From: Halichondria panicea
Lineage: Eukaryota; Porifera; Demospongiae; Suberitida; Halichondriidae
DNA: 64,000 nucleotides
Assembly (NCBI RefSeq): GCF_963675165.1
Contig: NC_087389.1
Span: 6,062,621-6,126,620, forward strand
Direction of reading: 5' to 3'
In this document: positions 33,215 through 44,285 of the stretch, piece after piece
How positions within the stretch are numbered: the stretch's first letter is position 1
How the letters are laid out: every line of letters begins with the position of its first letter
The notes under the pieces: model-generated
The model's input: the letters and a program-made list of their open reading frames with translations, nothing else
What the model was told of the DNA's origin: nothing
Databases searched by the model: none
Made by a program: the position numbers and the translations under genes

Positions 33215-34550
33215 CTTTAGAGAGCCAGAATAGCGAGAGTCTACTATATGTTGATTACCTTCGTGAATTGTGAGTTTAGTGCTCGGGTCATGTGACCACC
33301 ACCTTAGGATCCCGCCCACACATACTCATCATCCTTGTAAGTCTGGGCCGCAAGATCTGGTGTGTGTGTGTGTGTGGGTGGATAGTGATGTAAGAGGAAA
33401 TAAAGAATGCCATGGCACAGAAAGTTAAGGGTTAGCTAATTTAAGGGGCAAATGCACAAAATTACCGTGTTCGATAGCTAAACTAAAACTAGAGCACTAA
33501 AGTGCAAACCCTCGGCTGGTGACATGATAATAGAGTGATAATGCAGTGCATGTAGCATGTATGACTAGCAAGAGCAACTCAAAAGCAATAAAACTAAACC
33601 AGACTGGAGGCATGCTGAAACATTAGACATGCACTGCGGACAGGGATCACAGCAAAGAAGCCTGGAGTCTTAGACTTAGAGAAGTATGGCTCAGGCCAGG
33701 CTGGAGTATAGGATCCAGACAGCCAACAACCAGTCACAATTTTAGCTTTCTACTATAATTATATCTGGTAAGGATCACTTCAGCTGCAACTACGTAATCA
33801 AGGCCATGTGTAGCTAGCTAGCTGCCAACGTGCAAGTTCAAGCTTCTTAGCTTTTGCTCGACAATGAAGCTTTAACATCAAAATCTGCCACTATTTAAAC
33901 CAAGATATTGTTCTGTGAAGGCTATCTGTGCTGTAAACGCAGCGCTGTGGCACCCAGGTGAGTAGATATACCTGTGACAAACAAACAAACAAACAGACCA
34001 ACAGACTACTATACCCGTGGCCGCCCACGCGCCTCGGGTAACAATACATTATCTGGTGAGCAATATACAGTCATGGTGTTTCAGTACTCACACTGGTTGT
34101 AGCTACTAGGAAGGGGTAGTAGAACACACCCCCTCATTCCTGGTGGTCACACTTGATGGTCTTCCTGATGGAGACTGCTTCTCCCCTGAGCTCAGTGGAG
34201 ATGGTCTGACCATCTGCACACACTGCATGGGGAGAATACACGGATAACTGCAAACACGCTATAGTAGAAATTACAATAATAAGGACACTTTAACTAATGG
34301 AAAGTGAACTGTTTATTGTAGTGTGTCTGCTAATTTCATGTGCTTCTATTGAGTTGGGACTTCCCCTGATTATAATGCCTGATTATAAGAGGTGTCTTTA
34401 TTTCAAGGGTGGTCAGTGTAGCCACACCCCCTCACCCGTAATGGCGTGCTGTATCTTCCTCTTCCTCTCTAGGATGCCCCTCTCCTGGTCCTCCACTGAC
34501 TTGTGATAGAGCTACTCACCACACAGCCTCATCTGACAACACACCTGAAA
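33215..34550 (-). pseudogene. IMP4-like gene, degenerate
   Basis: Three pieces match IMP4, a Brix-domain protein of the U3 snoRNP needed for 18S rRNA processing. About 34540-34430 reads MRLCGE, a TAG, then LYHKSVEDQERGILERKRKI; about 34230-34120 reads ADGQTISTELRGEAVSIRKT (IMP4 has IPTELRREALALQ); about 33345-33215 reads YKDDEYVWAG, DPKVVVT and DPSTKLTIHE in three different frames (IMP4 has VDDEYRWAGVEDPKV and TTSRDPSSRL). There is thus one in-frame stop and at least two frameshifts. The introns are retained, so it is not a retrocopy. The Brix domain proper is missing. Confidence 0.6.
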
Positions 34551-34947
34551 CAGGGGACAACAATTTGTTATAATTATGTTGGAGAACAATAAATACTGTA
34601 ATAGTGCTGCTCACAAGCATCACTTACAGGAAGATAGAGCCTGCACTCAGTATCCTAGCTGTCTCTTGCTTTACTCTTCTCTTTCTTCAGTGATCCACCA
34701 TGTGGCATGATTTCCAGCCCAGCGAAGTAGTGGGAGGGGGAGGGGCTGGTGTTTTATTCATTTCCCTTGAAGATAGCTTGATCCACTGGCCATGGTAGTT
34801 GTATACTAAGCTATAGCTAGAAAGAAATATTCTCACACTCAACATTTTTTGTCTCTATCTCAAAATTACTTCTTTCAGGACACAATGAGCACCAATAATC
34901 CTACGAAATCAAACGATCTGTACAAACACTGGGATCAACTAATGCAG

Positions 34948-35246
34948 CAAGAAAATATTGATTCAATAAAACCGTATTTTTGTCTCGAGCTCTCTACCTA
35001 AAAGGGGCTGGGAATGTTTATTGTTCAAATCTTCTCCTGTTGCACACCACATCACACATCATTGGTTTCCTGCATGTGAAATAATTGAATAATAAATAAG
35101 TGAATAACAAGAAAATATTGATTCAATAAAACCGTATTTTTGTCTCGAGCTCTCTACCTAAAAGGGGCTGGGAATGTTTATTGTTCAAATCTTCTCCTGT
35201 TGCACACCACATCACACATCATTGGTTTCCTGCATGTGAAATAATT
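34948..35246. repeat. Direct duplication of about 139 bp
   Basis: The block starting CAAGAAAATATTGATTCAAT at 34948 is repeated essentially without change from 35108, a period of 160. The separating bases are AT-rich. The lack of divergence suggests a recent event. Confidence 0.9.
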
Positions 35247-35282
35247 GCATGATGAAATTTAATTATAGGCCTATTGGTTCAC

Positions 35283-38200
35283 TTACGTAGCTGCTGTCTG
35301 ACACATTTTAAAGGCCAATTCTTCCTTTCCCATTCTCAACAGTATCTCCACCAGAGCTCTGTAAGTAGCGGCCCCTGGATTATGCTGTCTCCACAGTCTC
35401 AAGGCCTTGTCCATCGCTACTTGTGTGCCATTAGCAAGTTGAGCAATTCTGACATCACTTTGCTCTGCAGGACTCAGTCCCAGTTGTACAGCATAGGTGT
35501 CCACATTGTCAAAGTGAGCTGCCAGAATGATCATGTCAGTCTCTTTAATTTCAGTGTCAAGTTGAGAGTCTGTCACTTTTGCATGCTCCTTCAATTCCTC
35601 AATGGTCACAGTCCTCGGTCCACCAGCTCCTAGGAGAAGGAAATGGGTGTGGTTAATGGGCGGAATCTCTGAGAGTGAACAGAACTGTTTGTCAATGACA
35701 GAGACATGAAATTCCTAGCTCTCTTAAAAGCAGAACACATTAAATTTCTATATAGTTCCTATAAGAACATAATTAATTACCCCAAATTCAATTATTTTAT
35801 GCATGCATGGTTAACTGTAATCACGTACTGATCCACACATACCTGAGTGACTGGTGTGTGGATGTGAAGTGAGTCCTTCAGTGACATCAGATGGTACAGC
35901 ATCTGTCATTGCTGCATGTATTAATAATAACTGCTATAATTAATGCAGTGTAATATAATGTGTTCTGCTTTTAAGAGAGCTAGGAATTTCATGAATACGT
36001 AGATGTATATGGATTACCGACAAAGATGACTCACCTGTTGTATGTTGGTCTGTTCTGTGTGTAGACTGCAGGGCTGTAGTACAAGTAGCCTTGTCACTAG
36101 CTGTGGGGTGGTGCTCTACTGGTGATGCTTGAGAGAAGCTCTGTTCATTGATGAGAGTGTCTGGATCAGTGACATCACTAGGAGTGTCCACTGTATCAAC
36201 AACCTCATAAACAATTCTGTTGTATTCCGCTGGTTCGTTAGCGGTTGACCATGAAAGGATACTGTCGAAAACAGCTGAAGATATCTATAATGGATAAGAT
36301 TGCAGTAAAAAGTTAAAAATAATGATGTATTAATTGCTACACTCACCGTTTGAGCCTCATCAATCATCTTCGACAGTAGCGTATCCCAAAGAGAATGGAA
36401 AGTACGATTCATCTAGGAAATTATAAGATAATTTTTATGCATGAATCAAGAACTCACCTCTTCATTTAGTGGAGGTAAACATGTTCTCTCCCACTCAGTC
36501 AGCACTGCAGAATTCCTTGATTCTCGTATGGTCTGTGTATTAAGATAAATGCAACATAATCATGAACTATTGAGTGAGTACCTTCAACTGTTCATTGCAC
36601 ATGAGTATCAACTCCTCGTTCACAGGATTACCATAGAGTCTAACACCGTCCTCCAGGTAACTGAACCCCTCCAGACTAGGGAACAGCTCTGGTAGACACT
36701 CAGTGAGAGCTATCACTCCCTCATCATCAATGGAATTGTGGTTGAGATCCAACCTTTTTAAATTCTTACATATCACATTAGCGAACTTGAGATGGTGGAT
36801 AAGCATTATGATGTCGGCAGAGGTGAGAGAATAACGCCACCAGTAAAGTTGTTCCAGATATGGAAATGCTTGAAGAAACTTTGCCAGTAAGAGAGTTCCA
36901 GCAGTTCCACTGAAATTGGAACCAGACAAGTCCATCACAGTTAAACTGTTAGGGTTGATATTCAGCATCTCACAGGTGACTGTGTATTGAGATTCAGAGT
37001 GAAATGAAGTGGTGAGATGGGTAGCTGATAATTCAATCTTAGTCAATCGTAACGGAATGTTCTCCACAACTGAACATAATCCAGGTAAACCAAGATTATT
37101 ATCAGAGAGGAGTAATTTTACCAGATCAGGACAGTGAGGGGCAATCGACTGTAAGAGGGTGGTCAGTAGAGCTCCATTGACGTCAGCATCATCAGTGAGG
37201 GTTTTGGCTAGCTTCAGTACCTTCAGGTTGATAAGAGCATCAGACAGTACAGCTGTCTCTAATGACTGTATGCCAGACACTCCAAGAGGATTGTGGGATA
37301 AGTTCAGTGTTGTAAGGCTCATACAAGATGTGTGTATGAATGACGACGTGACGTTAGTGAAGTTGTTATAAGACAACGAGAGGTAATCTAAAGTTGTAAA
37401 AGCAGCTGAGGCTCTCCTGAATAGATCAGCAACACCTTTGTCAGACAACTTAGTCTGCTGGAGGGATAATCGTGTGACTTGCAGTTTACCATTCGCATTG
37501 GAAAGTATGTCAGTTAGTTCCTTCAACAGTTTATCATCGATTGCACAATGGGATATTATGATAACCATATCATCACAATTTACAGCATGACGAAGAACAT
37601 AGAACCCAGCTACACAGTCAAAAGTGGTGCTGAAATTATCGTCTAATAAATTTGCTCCATACAAATTACAAACTTTTGTGCAGAATCCAGAGTCAGAAGC
37701 TTCGAAAGCAGCATGACATAATAAAACCAACTTTTTAAGCTTTCCAGCAAACACAAATTGATCCGTCAAACCATGATCCAAACTGATCACCTTATCGCTA
37801 TGACTACCATTGTACTTACTAGCAATACCAAACATAAATCTCCACACCATGTCAAACCGGCCACTGTCAGCATTAGTCTCAACAATCTTCAGTTTCTCTT
37901 CATTCGGTAGAGTAGCAAGATGGAGGGCAGCCAAGAACTCCTGGATGGTCAGGTGAGCAAAGTGAAAAGACAGGCCATGACCAACAGGTAGAAGTGATCG
38001 TGCAGACTGCAACAGACCAAAGCACAGCAACTTGTCACCAACTTCGGGTAAGCGAAAGGACAAATCATCTTCTGAGAAAACCAGCTGATCTAATAATAAG
38101 CACTCGTAGGCAAACTCACACATCAACCAAAATGTGTTTTGTAGATCATTCGGAATCTTGTCAAAGCTATTGCAGCTAATAGGACAATCAGGGAACTTCT

Positions 38201-39091
38201 TTTTGACATTACGAAGGATAATGTTAAGAATAATTTGAGTGTACAGCTCAGTTAGCGTACGAGGAAGCTCTTGGTCTAAAGTGTGCCACAAGTTACAAAC
38301 AATGGCACAATTGAGGGGCACAGAACACACACTCTGAATGACTGGGTTGTTCTCAAGCTGCTTGATGAGAGAACTGGAAATTGCTCAAACTCTGATTCTA
38401 TGTATTGCTTGATATTCTCCTCATTGAAACCAACTACCTCAACCAAACGGTTTACAGAGGGAAGGTCATGAAGAGGAGCTGAAGCAGAAGGTCGTGAGGT
38501 GAGGAGAACAGAAGCAAAAGGAAGAACATCACCAAAGAGAAGGTCATATAGAAATGAGGTTTCTAATTGATTGTCTTCACTAAGCTCGTCCCAGCCATCA
38601 GCTATGATGAGGACACTTTTTCCTTCTTTTTCTTCCAACTCTTCTACAACAGATTGGCGAATCCTCTCATTGGCATGAAGAAGTTTGAACAGCTCAGCGA
38701 GACTTGTGGCAGAGGACACTCGATTCTCTCTCAGTGGAAGCAACAGAACACAGTTGAATTGTGTCAGGATCTTGCCCTCTGCCCACCCTTCAGCAAGCAT
38801 GGTACACAGTGTGGTTTTACCAATCCCAGCATTGCCTTCAACGATGAGCTTCTTGACTGGTTTCTTGCTTTCTTCGACTTTGAATAGGTTGCCATGGAGA
38901 ATTGGAGTACGCTTGACCTTATCATCAGGTGCACCATGTTGTGGCAAGCCGGCTCTAAATCCTTCTTCTTTTTCAGCCTCCACTAACTGCAAGTTGATGA
39001 GCCTGTCTCCTCTAACTGGTGGCCATTGCTTTTGACGATTCAAGAGTCTTTCTATGTATTTCTGGCGAATGCTAGTAATGAATTTATCCAT
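35283..39091 (-). CDS. NACHT-LRR protein with C-terminal Death domain
   Basis: The large exon 39091-36582 encodes a short N-terminal segment (YIERLLNRQKQWPPVRGD), a NACHT ATPase (Walker A VEGNAGIGKTTL, Walker B VLIIADGWDEL, sensor-like LLTSRPSASA), the winged-helix/helical region, and leucine-rich repeats (LTTLNLSHNPLGVSGI, LVKLLLSDNNLGLPGL, LKRLDLNHNSIDDEGV). Later exons 36532-36458, 36412-36347, 36284-36035 and 35911-35843 encode Ser/Thr-rich linkers. The last exon, 35629-35283, encodes a full Death domain (VTDSQLDTEIKETDMIILAA, ALRLWRQHNPGAATYRALVE) and TAA. All junction phases fit. NLR proteins are cytosolic immune sensors; sponge NLRs known to me carry the Death domain at the N terminus, so the C-terminal position is unusual. 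A one-base frameshift near 38375 separates NACHT from the rest. Confidence 0.75.
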
Positions 39092-39099
39092 GTTCTGAT

Positions 39100-39719
39100 C
39101 AATTTAGGAATTGTTTACAGCAAATACGAAATATTTGTATAGATTGGTTATTACTAATTTCAAGAGCGTAGTCGGAAGTGACCTGAGATGATGTAATAAA
39201 AGCAGCAACAACCTAGCAGAGGATAGAGAATTGAGATTTGATTACCGTACTTTATCTGACACAGTGTAGGATATGCCCCACCTACAAGGAGGATATACGG
39301 GGTGCATAATTATCCTCCTCGTATATGTGTAGTATATATCTGCATGACTTAATTATACATCTATATAGCTGCATGTTCCAATAAGAGGTGACGTATCAGT
39401 GTGGTAGGATTCGAATATTTCAGCGAACACTCTGGTGCTTTAACATATTCAGACATGAAAAGTTATAAAATACATTCCAAGCAACATAGCCAACAAGAGT
39501 GCTGTAGTTGTTAGTGTACTATTCAGTCACACACTGTTCTATTAAACTTAGCTATCTTGCTTGCATATAGCTGCTTTCCCAGCCTCGTTGTCTCTAAAAC
39601 AATGCTAGCTATAGGACGCCAACTATGTAGGCCTGGTATTGATTGATTCTGGACGTGCATGGTTATAGGAACCAAAAAACAAAAGCAGAGAGATTTTGCA
39701 AAAACAACACACCGGCAGT
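39100..39719. promoter_or_regulatory. Upstream region of the NACHT-LRR gene
   Basis: No exon is seen between the NACHT-LRR start codon and the transposon at 39728. This stretch would include the promoter. I see no clear TATA box or recognisable factor site, so no element is assigned. A short inverted repeat (AGGAGGATATACGGGGTG and ATTATCCTCCTCGTATA) lies near 39290-39325. Confidence 0.3.
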
Positions 39720-39727
39720 GTTAGTCC

Positions 39728-41225
39728 ATAGATACTATAAATTACATGGATATGAAACGACCGTAGTTTACAGTTAGTATGCGCACATTTTCTGGGACAC
39801 TCACTGCCATGCTGTCAATGAGTTAGACAGAGTTGAAAAAAGAGCTATAGCTGTATGAAAAGAGCTGCAAATTCAACTAAAACACGACTGACTCTGCAAC
39901 TAACTATCTGAAGTAAGTTTTGTCCGTGATTAGCTCGCTTAGTGCTTTTACAGCTGATTAATCATGATGTTTTACTGTAAAGGTGTGTTTCAACCTTTGT
40001 GACTCGAAATCTTAGCTTATAAGCGGATTGCTGTGTTTGTTTTACATCAAGCTGTTAGCTAATATATTATTGTTGTGCCTTCCATTATTATGATTTGGTT
40101 TTGTATCTGCTGTAACTTTCTGGATAAATTGTCACAATAGATGCTGTCAAGTAGGTCTCTTTGTGTCACTTAATTTATATGACCATCAACCTTCAATGCC
40201 TATAATTGTTTTTATCAGGTAGTTCAAAGGCATCTTCATGCCTTGCAGAAGGTTTTTTAGTATTGCAGTTGTCTCATTGTGGCTAGAAATCAACAAAATG
40301 TACTAGATGTTTTTCACCTTCAATGAATATTTGTGGTTGATTTATAATTATTATGAACTGAAGTAGATTATTCTTTCGTAATGTTACAATGTCATGCTGT
40401 TGACTTCGTTTATGTTTTCTTTTACAGCAGACTCTCGCCTCACAGGAAAAAAAAAGTTGGCGAGATTAAGAAAGAAGGAAAACCATTCATTGACCGGCAA
40501 AAGAACGACATGAGAAAGTGATGTCCACTGTCCATGTCGTTTGAGTTCAAAGCCTCTACTCCATATCAACAATTACGACAGCCAAGCATACTCGTCATTC
40601 ATTCATGTATAATAATTGTAGTAGAATCTCTGAGATCTACAGTGGCGTAGCCAGGATTTTGGGAAGGGTAGGGCTCAAATCCATTGAGCAGGGCCAGAGC
40701 AGGCGCTAAATAGCTTGGAATTTTACCTAAAAAAAAGGTCATCATTATTTTTTTCATCAGCAGTAAGCATGCGCAGTAGATGGCCCTGCCCACATTTCCA
40801 TTGAATGACATCATTCTAGTAACTACGCATGCAGTACAGTGCAGAAAAGATTGACAGATAAGGTGATTCAAGCTGGTTTGGAGTTGATGAAACACAAAAG
40901 GGGGGGGCTCTAGCCCCGTCAGCCCCCCTCTGCCTACGCCACTGATCTATATACATGTAAAATGCATCCTTGTCATGACTCAAGGCTATCTTAGAGCCTC
41001 CATCATCATTATTCTCATTCATAAATTCGTCAAAACTCTCTCAAATAACGCTCTCAGTGCTGGAACAACTAGTGACTCTCTTTGAGTAGCCATTTTTATT
41101 TGGAATAATCGTATAATTATATACTATACTGTAAACTTCCGCTACATCCGATGCAATGAGTGGGACAGCCAAAACACCGGAAACTACCGTCGTTTCATAT
41201 CCATGTAAATTATAGTATCTATATG
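39728..41225. mobile_element. Non-autonomous TIR transposon with 8-bp TSD
   Basis: The direct repeat GTTAGTCC occurs at 39720-39727 and 41226-41233. Immediately inside are inverted termini of about 48 bases (ATAGATACTATAAATTACAT at the left; its complement ends at 41220-41225), both containing GGATATGAAACGAC. Length is about 1.5 kb. An 8-bp target duplication is typical of hAT-type transposons (established knowledge), but no transposase frame is present. A second element (40639-40946) is nested inside. Confidence 0.8.
40639..40946. mobile_element. MITE with CAGTGGCGTAG termini
   Basis: Left end CAGTGGCGTAGCCAGGATTT and right end CTACGCCACTG form TIRs. The flanks share ATCTA directly on both sides. 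Subterminal G-rich/C-rich stretches are also inverted (AAGGGTAGGGCT and AGCCCCCCTC). It is nested in the 39728-41225 element, so it inserted later. Confidence 0.8.
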
Positions 41226-41523
41226 GTTAGTCCTACTAGCTTGTACAAGGGGCAGTACTTGAGAGCATATACGAAGCTAAATTATTAATACGGGGAAATA
41301 ATTATGACAGGAAACAAAATGTGAAGAATCTCTGCATTTGTTTCCGGTTCCTGTCACGCCCAGATATACAATCAATGTCAGGCCATATTTTTCAACTTCT
41401 TTCTATAACGGCTTGGGATCGAGGCTACTTGCATGCAGCTGCATGCTTGTTCTAATTATTCCGGACATCTCACGTGCGCTACATCCATGTATAAAGCAAT
41501 TATACCGGGTTTTTGTACAGTAT

Positions 41524-41695
41524 ATCGTATAGCGGCCGGGTTAATTTCGTATATTATTTTGTATGGAAGAGCATCATAATTATACAAACATTAAAACTAC
41601 AACTGCATGCAATAGGTCCTGAGCTGTACGAATAATATTTAAATGGTTATTCATACGAATATTTGCACCAACGAAAATTACTCACTATACGATAC
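41524..41695. mobile_element. Degenerate member of the CCGTATAGCGGGT MITE family
   Basis: TCGTATAGCGGCCGGGTTAA at the left and ACGAAAATTACTCACTATAC at the right are the diverged termini of the family described at 30809-31021. Confidence 0.6.
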
Positions 41696-41699
41696 TATA

Positions 41700-42230
41700 A
41701 AGTTATACCTCTATGGTTTAGATCACAGGTATCACATTGTCTCTCTACTGAGCAAGGTTAATGACAGCAAGGACACATTCTGTACACAAGACTTGACATT
41801 TATATACATGCCTATAGTCTTGTGGACCCAGACCCAGAAAGAGGGATGCAACATCTGCGGCTTGCAAGACTAATACATGCCGGTATAAAAACATACGCTA
41901 TAAATTTATAAATTATAGACTATAGCTAAAGAGGTATCATGGACATGCATATAATTTATAATCACTTCAAGTTCTAATTCTCTGTCTAATTTACTGGCTT
42001 ACCAACTGGTCTCAGTGGCTCAGAATAAATTTTTCAGGGCTTGTTGTTTATGTAAGGGAATTCCCCAACCTGGATAGGTGGGGCTCATCTGACAAATATT
42101 TGTAGAGTCTATACCATTATACTTCATTTGCTCTTTTTAATTCAGGACAGTAATACAATTAATTGTGACATGAAACACAGTAAAGGGGTAGAAACAAATA
42201 AAGTGTGGAAATTATGTTCAGTAAAAACGA
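41700..42230. other. Interval without a recognisable gene
   Basis: No supported exon. The right part (from about 42180) is the diverged flank of the FYVE-exon duplicate. Confidence 0.4.
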
Positions 42231-42236
42231 GTTCAG

Positions 42237-42339
42237 CTAAAAATGAAGATAATGTGTAGCAGCTGTACAGACTCTGACCAACTTCTTTGAGGAGGGCAGC
42301 TGGGTACTTTGTGAAGTGCACTGTTGGCAGAATATCATC
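42237..42339 (-). pseudogene. FYVE-domain terminal exon, copy 3 (frameshifted)
   Basis: It matches the FYVE exon through [10 protein letters not shown], after which one G is missing relative to 2729-2828 and 18494-18593. The frame then reads TAATHYLHF and stops. The last zinc-ligand cysteine is lost, so a finger made from this exon should not fold. Confidence 0.65.
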
Positions 42340-42530
42340 CTGTGTGTGTGTGTGTGGGGGGGGGGCGCAGTCATAGTGTGTGTGTGTGAGGGGGTGCAGT
42401 CAAAGTGTGTGTGTGTGGGGGGTGCAGTCATAGTGTGTGTGTGTGGGGGGGGGGGTGCAGTCAAAGTGTGTGTGGGGGGGGTGAAGTCAGAGTGTGTGTG
42501 TGTGTGTGTGTGGGTGGGGGGGGGCAGTCA

Positions 42531-42590
<60 letters not shown>

Positions 42591-42640
42591 AGTCAAGTGT
42601 GTGTGGGGGGGGGGTGCAGTCATAGTGTGTGTGTGCGTGC

Positions 42641-42681
<41 letters not shown>

Positions 42682-42745
42682 GTGTGGGGGGTGCAGTCAT
42701 AGTGTGTGTGTGTGTGTGTGTGTGGGGGGGTGTGCAGTCATAGTG
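42340..42745. repeat. Compound GT microsatellite with GCAGTCA interruptions
   Basis: GT tracts of 10-50 bases are separated by a recurring GGGGGTGCAGTCATAGT unit, about nine times. The same unit ends the microsatellites at 1710, 4485-4590 and 29235. It is therefore a minisatellite built on the junction between the GT tract and the adjoining intron. Confidence 0.85.
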
Positions 42746-43480
42746 TGTGTATAGGTACACTAGTTATAATTCAAGCACAGACATGTTGCAGTAGTTGAAC
42801 ATCTTTCAGCAGCCATAACTTTAGTACCGTGACCCCATTTTCAAAAATTTGATGATTTTCGAAAGCTTAGAAAGAGACCTTTCAAATGATGTATTTCAAT
42901 CCAATATTTAGATGTGGCCATAATTCAACTTTGAACCATGGGCTATTATTACATGGTATCGTGCCAAAATTGTCATCTCCCAAATATCTGGTACCATTTT
43001 AAAGGTCTTTTTCGTAAGCTTTGGGAAAATCATAAAATTGGATCCACGGAATTCAAGTTATGGCGACTGAACAAGTCCACTAACCAATTGATTAAACGGG
43101 GGACATGTACATGTAGTACATACCTGCACATTAATTTATACTATTCACTCACTCTAACACTTCTTGGGGGGTGGCTGTTCGATAGTCAATGGTATTATGG
43201 TCCTCCCCTTTATCTGCCGCCTCATGACCTCTGTCCTTTGACCCTCGCGACCTCTTCTTAGCAGCAAGATCTGGGGGTACAGGGGGACGATTGGAGGATC
43301 GTTAGGGGTAGTGGGTGGTTCAGGGGGCGCCTTCCGCACAGGTACTTGACCCCTGCTGGGGGGAGGGGGTTGATAATTAGCACAAGAATAATAAGAAGCA
43401 CTAACAAGCTACGTACATGTAGCTAGCTGCTAGTAATAATTGTTTTTGGCTGCCACGTGCAGAAATGCTAGAGTCAATTG
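42746..43480 (-). pseudogene. Synphilin-1-like gene, partial copy D
   Basis: Contains the hairpin intron repeat and the proline-rich exon (about 43145-43360). A single T is missing near 43301 (CGTTAGG for CGTTTAGG), which shifts the frame between PPTTPN and the basic segment. The copy ends within the next intron near 43480. No other exon is present. Confidence 0.55.
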
Positions 43481-43757
43481 CGTCGTAACAAGAGTACAGT
43501 AGAGTACAGTATGCTTGGCATAATAATTAAAAGTCATAACTTGAGTTGGTGAAATCCATTTAATAAAACATGCGCTCTCTTTATGTCCTACATGTATCAC
43601 ATGGTGTAATAAATCTACCACCTTTTTATCTGGTGGAAGGGACCTGGCTCTAGCCTTGGTCAAATTACCCAGTTGGGTACAAAACTATCTCTGAGATAAT
43701 CATCTCATGTTATATTTCTTAGAGCTACAAAAGCTAATAACGAGCCTGTACCTGAAT

Positions 43758-43847
43758 GAGATGTAGTCCTGGGTGGTTGAGGAAGGTGACGACTCTCTTA
43801 CTGTCCTCCTTGGACACGCTACTTGATAATCTGGACCTATAGAGGAG
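43758..43847 (-). other. Isolated exon, unidentified
   Basis: An exon with a good acceptor (CTATAG) and donor (CAG/GTACAG) encodes SRLSSSVSKEDSKRVVTFLN and HPGLHLIQ. It lies downstream of the eIF4E3-like gene on the same strand but does not resemble the eIF4E3 C terminus. I cannot assign it to a family. Confidence 0.3.
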
Positions 43848-44053
43848 GATACAGGCACTGAGGCATAAATATAGAACCTTTTTGCAGTGCCTTACTGGGA
43901 AACCTATAGAACTACATTACATTAGCACAAATCATTAATAGTACAGTACGTGCACTTGCAACAGAGATTTGCAGAACAAAACCACAATTACATTGTTAAA
44001 TAATTTCAGCCATTTCTACAAAAAAAAGAGACAGAACCTAGTCTACCAAAAAG

Positions 44054-44123
44054 GGTAAGTTGGGTCGTCGCCCGGTTTCCGTGAAACTTTGTTTCACAGA
44101 AACTGGGCGACACCCCAACTTGT
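44054..44123. repeat. Hairpin
   Basis: AAGTTGGGTCGTCGCCCGGT is mirrored by ACTGGGCGACACCCCAACTT around a short loop, arms of about 32 bases. Non-coding. Confidence 0.75.
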
Positions 44124-44194
44124 ATGTACTTGAGAAGGAGTATGATGACTTAAAAATTTAGGGATATTATTAACTGATTTGTAAAGAAAGTCCC

Positions 44195-44285
44195 CAAGAA
44201 GGAATCGAACCCACGCCTTATCTATCATCTAATCTACTAAGCCACCACCCTAACCACTAAGCCACACCTATTCTGTCCCTAGTTA
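44195..44285 (-). ncRNA. tRNA-like / SINE-like sequence
   Basis: On the minus strand a TGGCTTAGTGGTTAGGG stretch fits an internal A box and GGGTTCGATTCC fits a B box, about 45 bases apart. A second TGGCTTAGTAG follows the first. The sequence does not fold into a full cloverleaf by eye: no matching acceptor stem is visible. It is more likely a tRNA-derived SINE head or a decayed tRNA than a working tRNA gene. Confidence 0.4.

Noticed and set aside
43430-43663. Minus-strand frame of 77 codons
   Set aside because: No splice signals, no motifs and no duplicate with conserved frame.
44195-44285. Functional tRNA gene
   Set aside because: A and B boxes are present, but I could not find acceptor and anticodon stems that pair.
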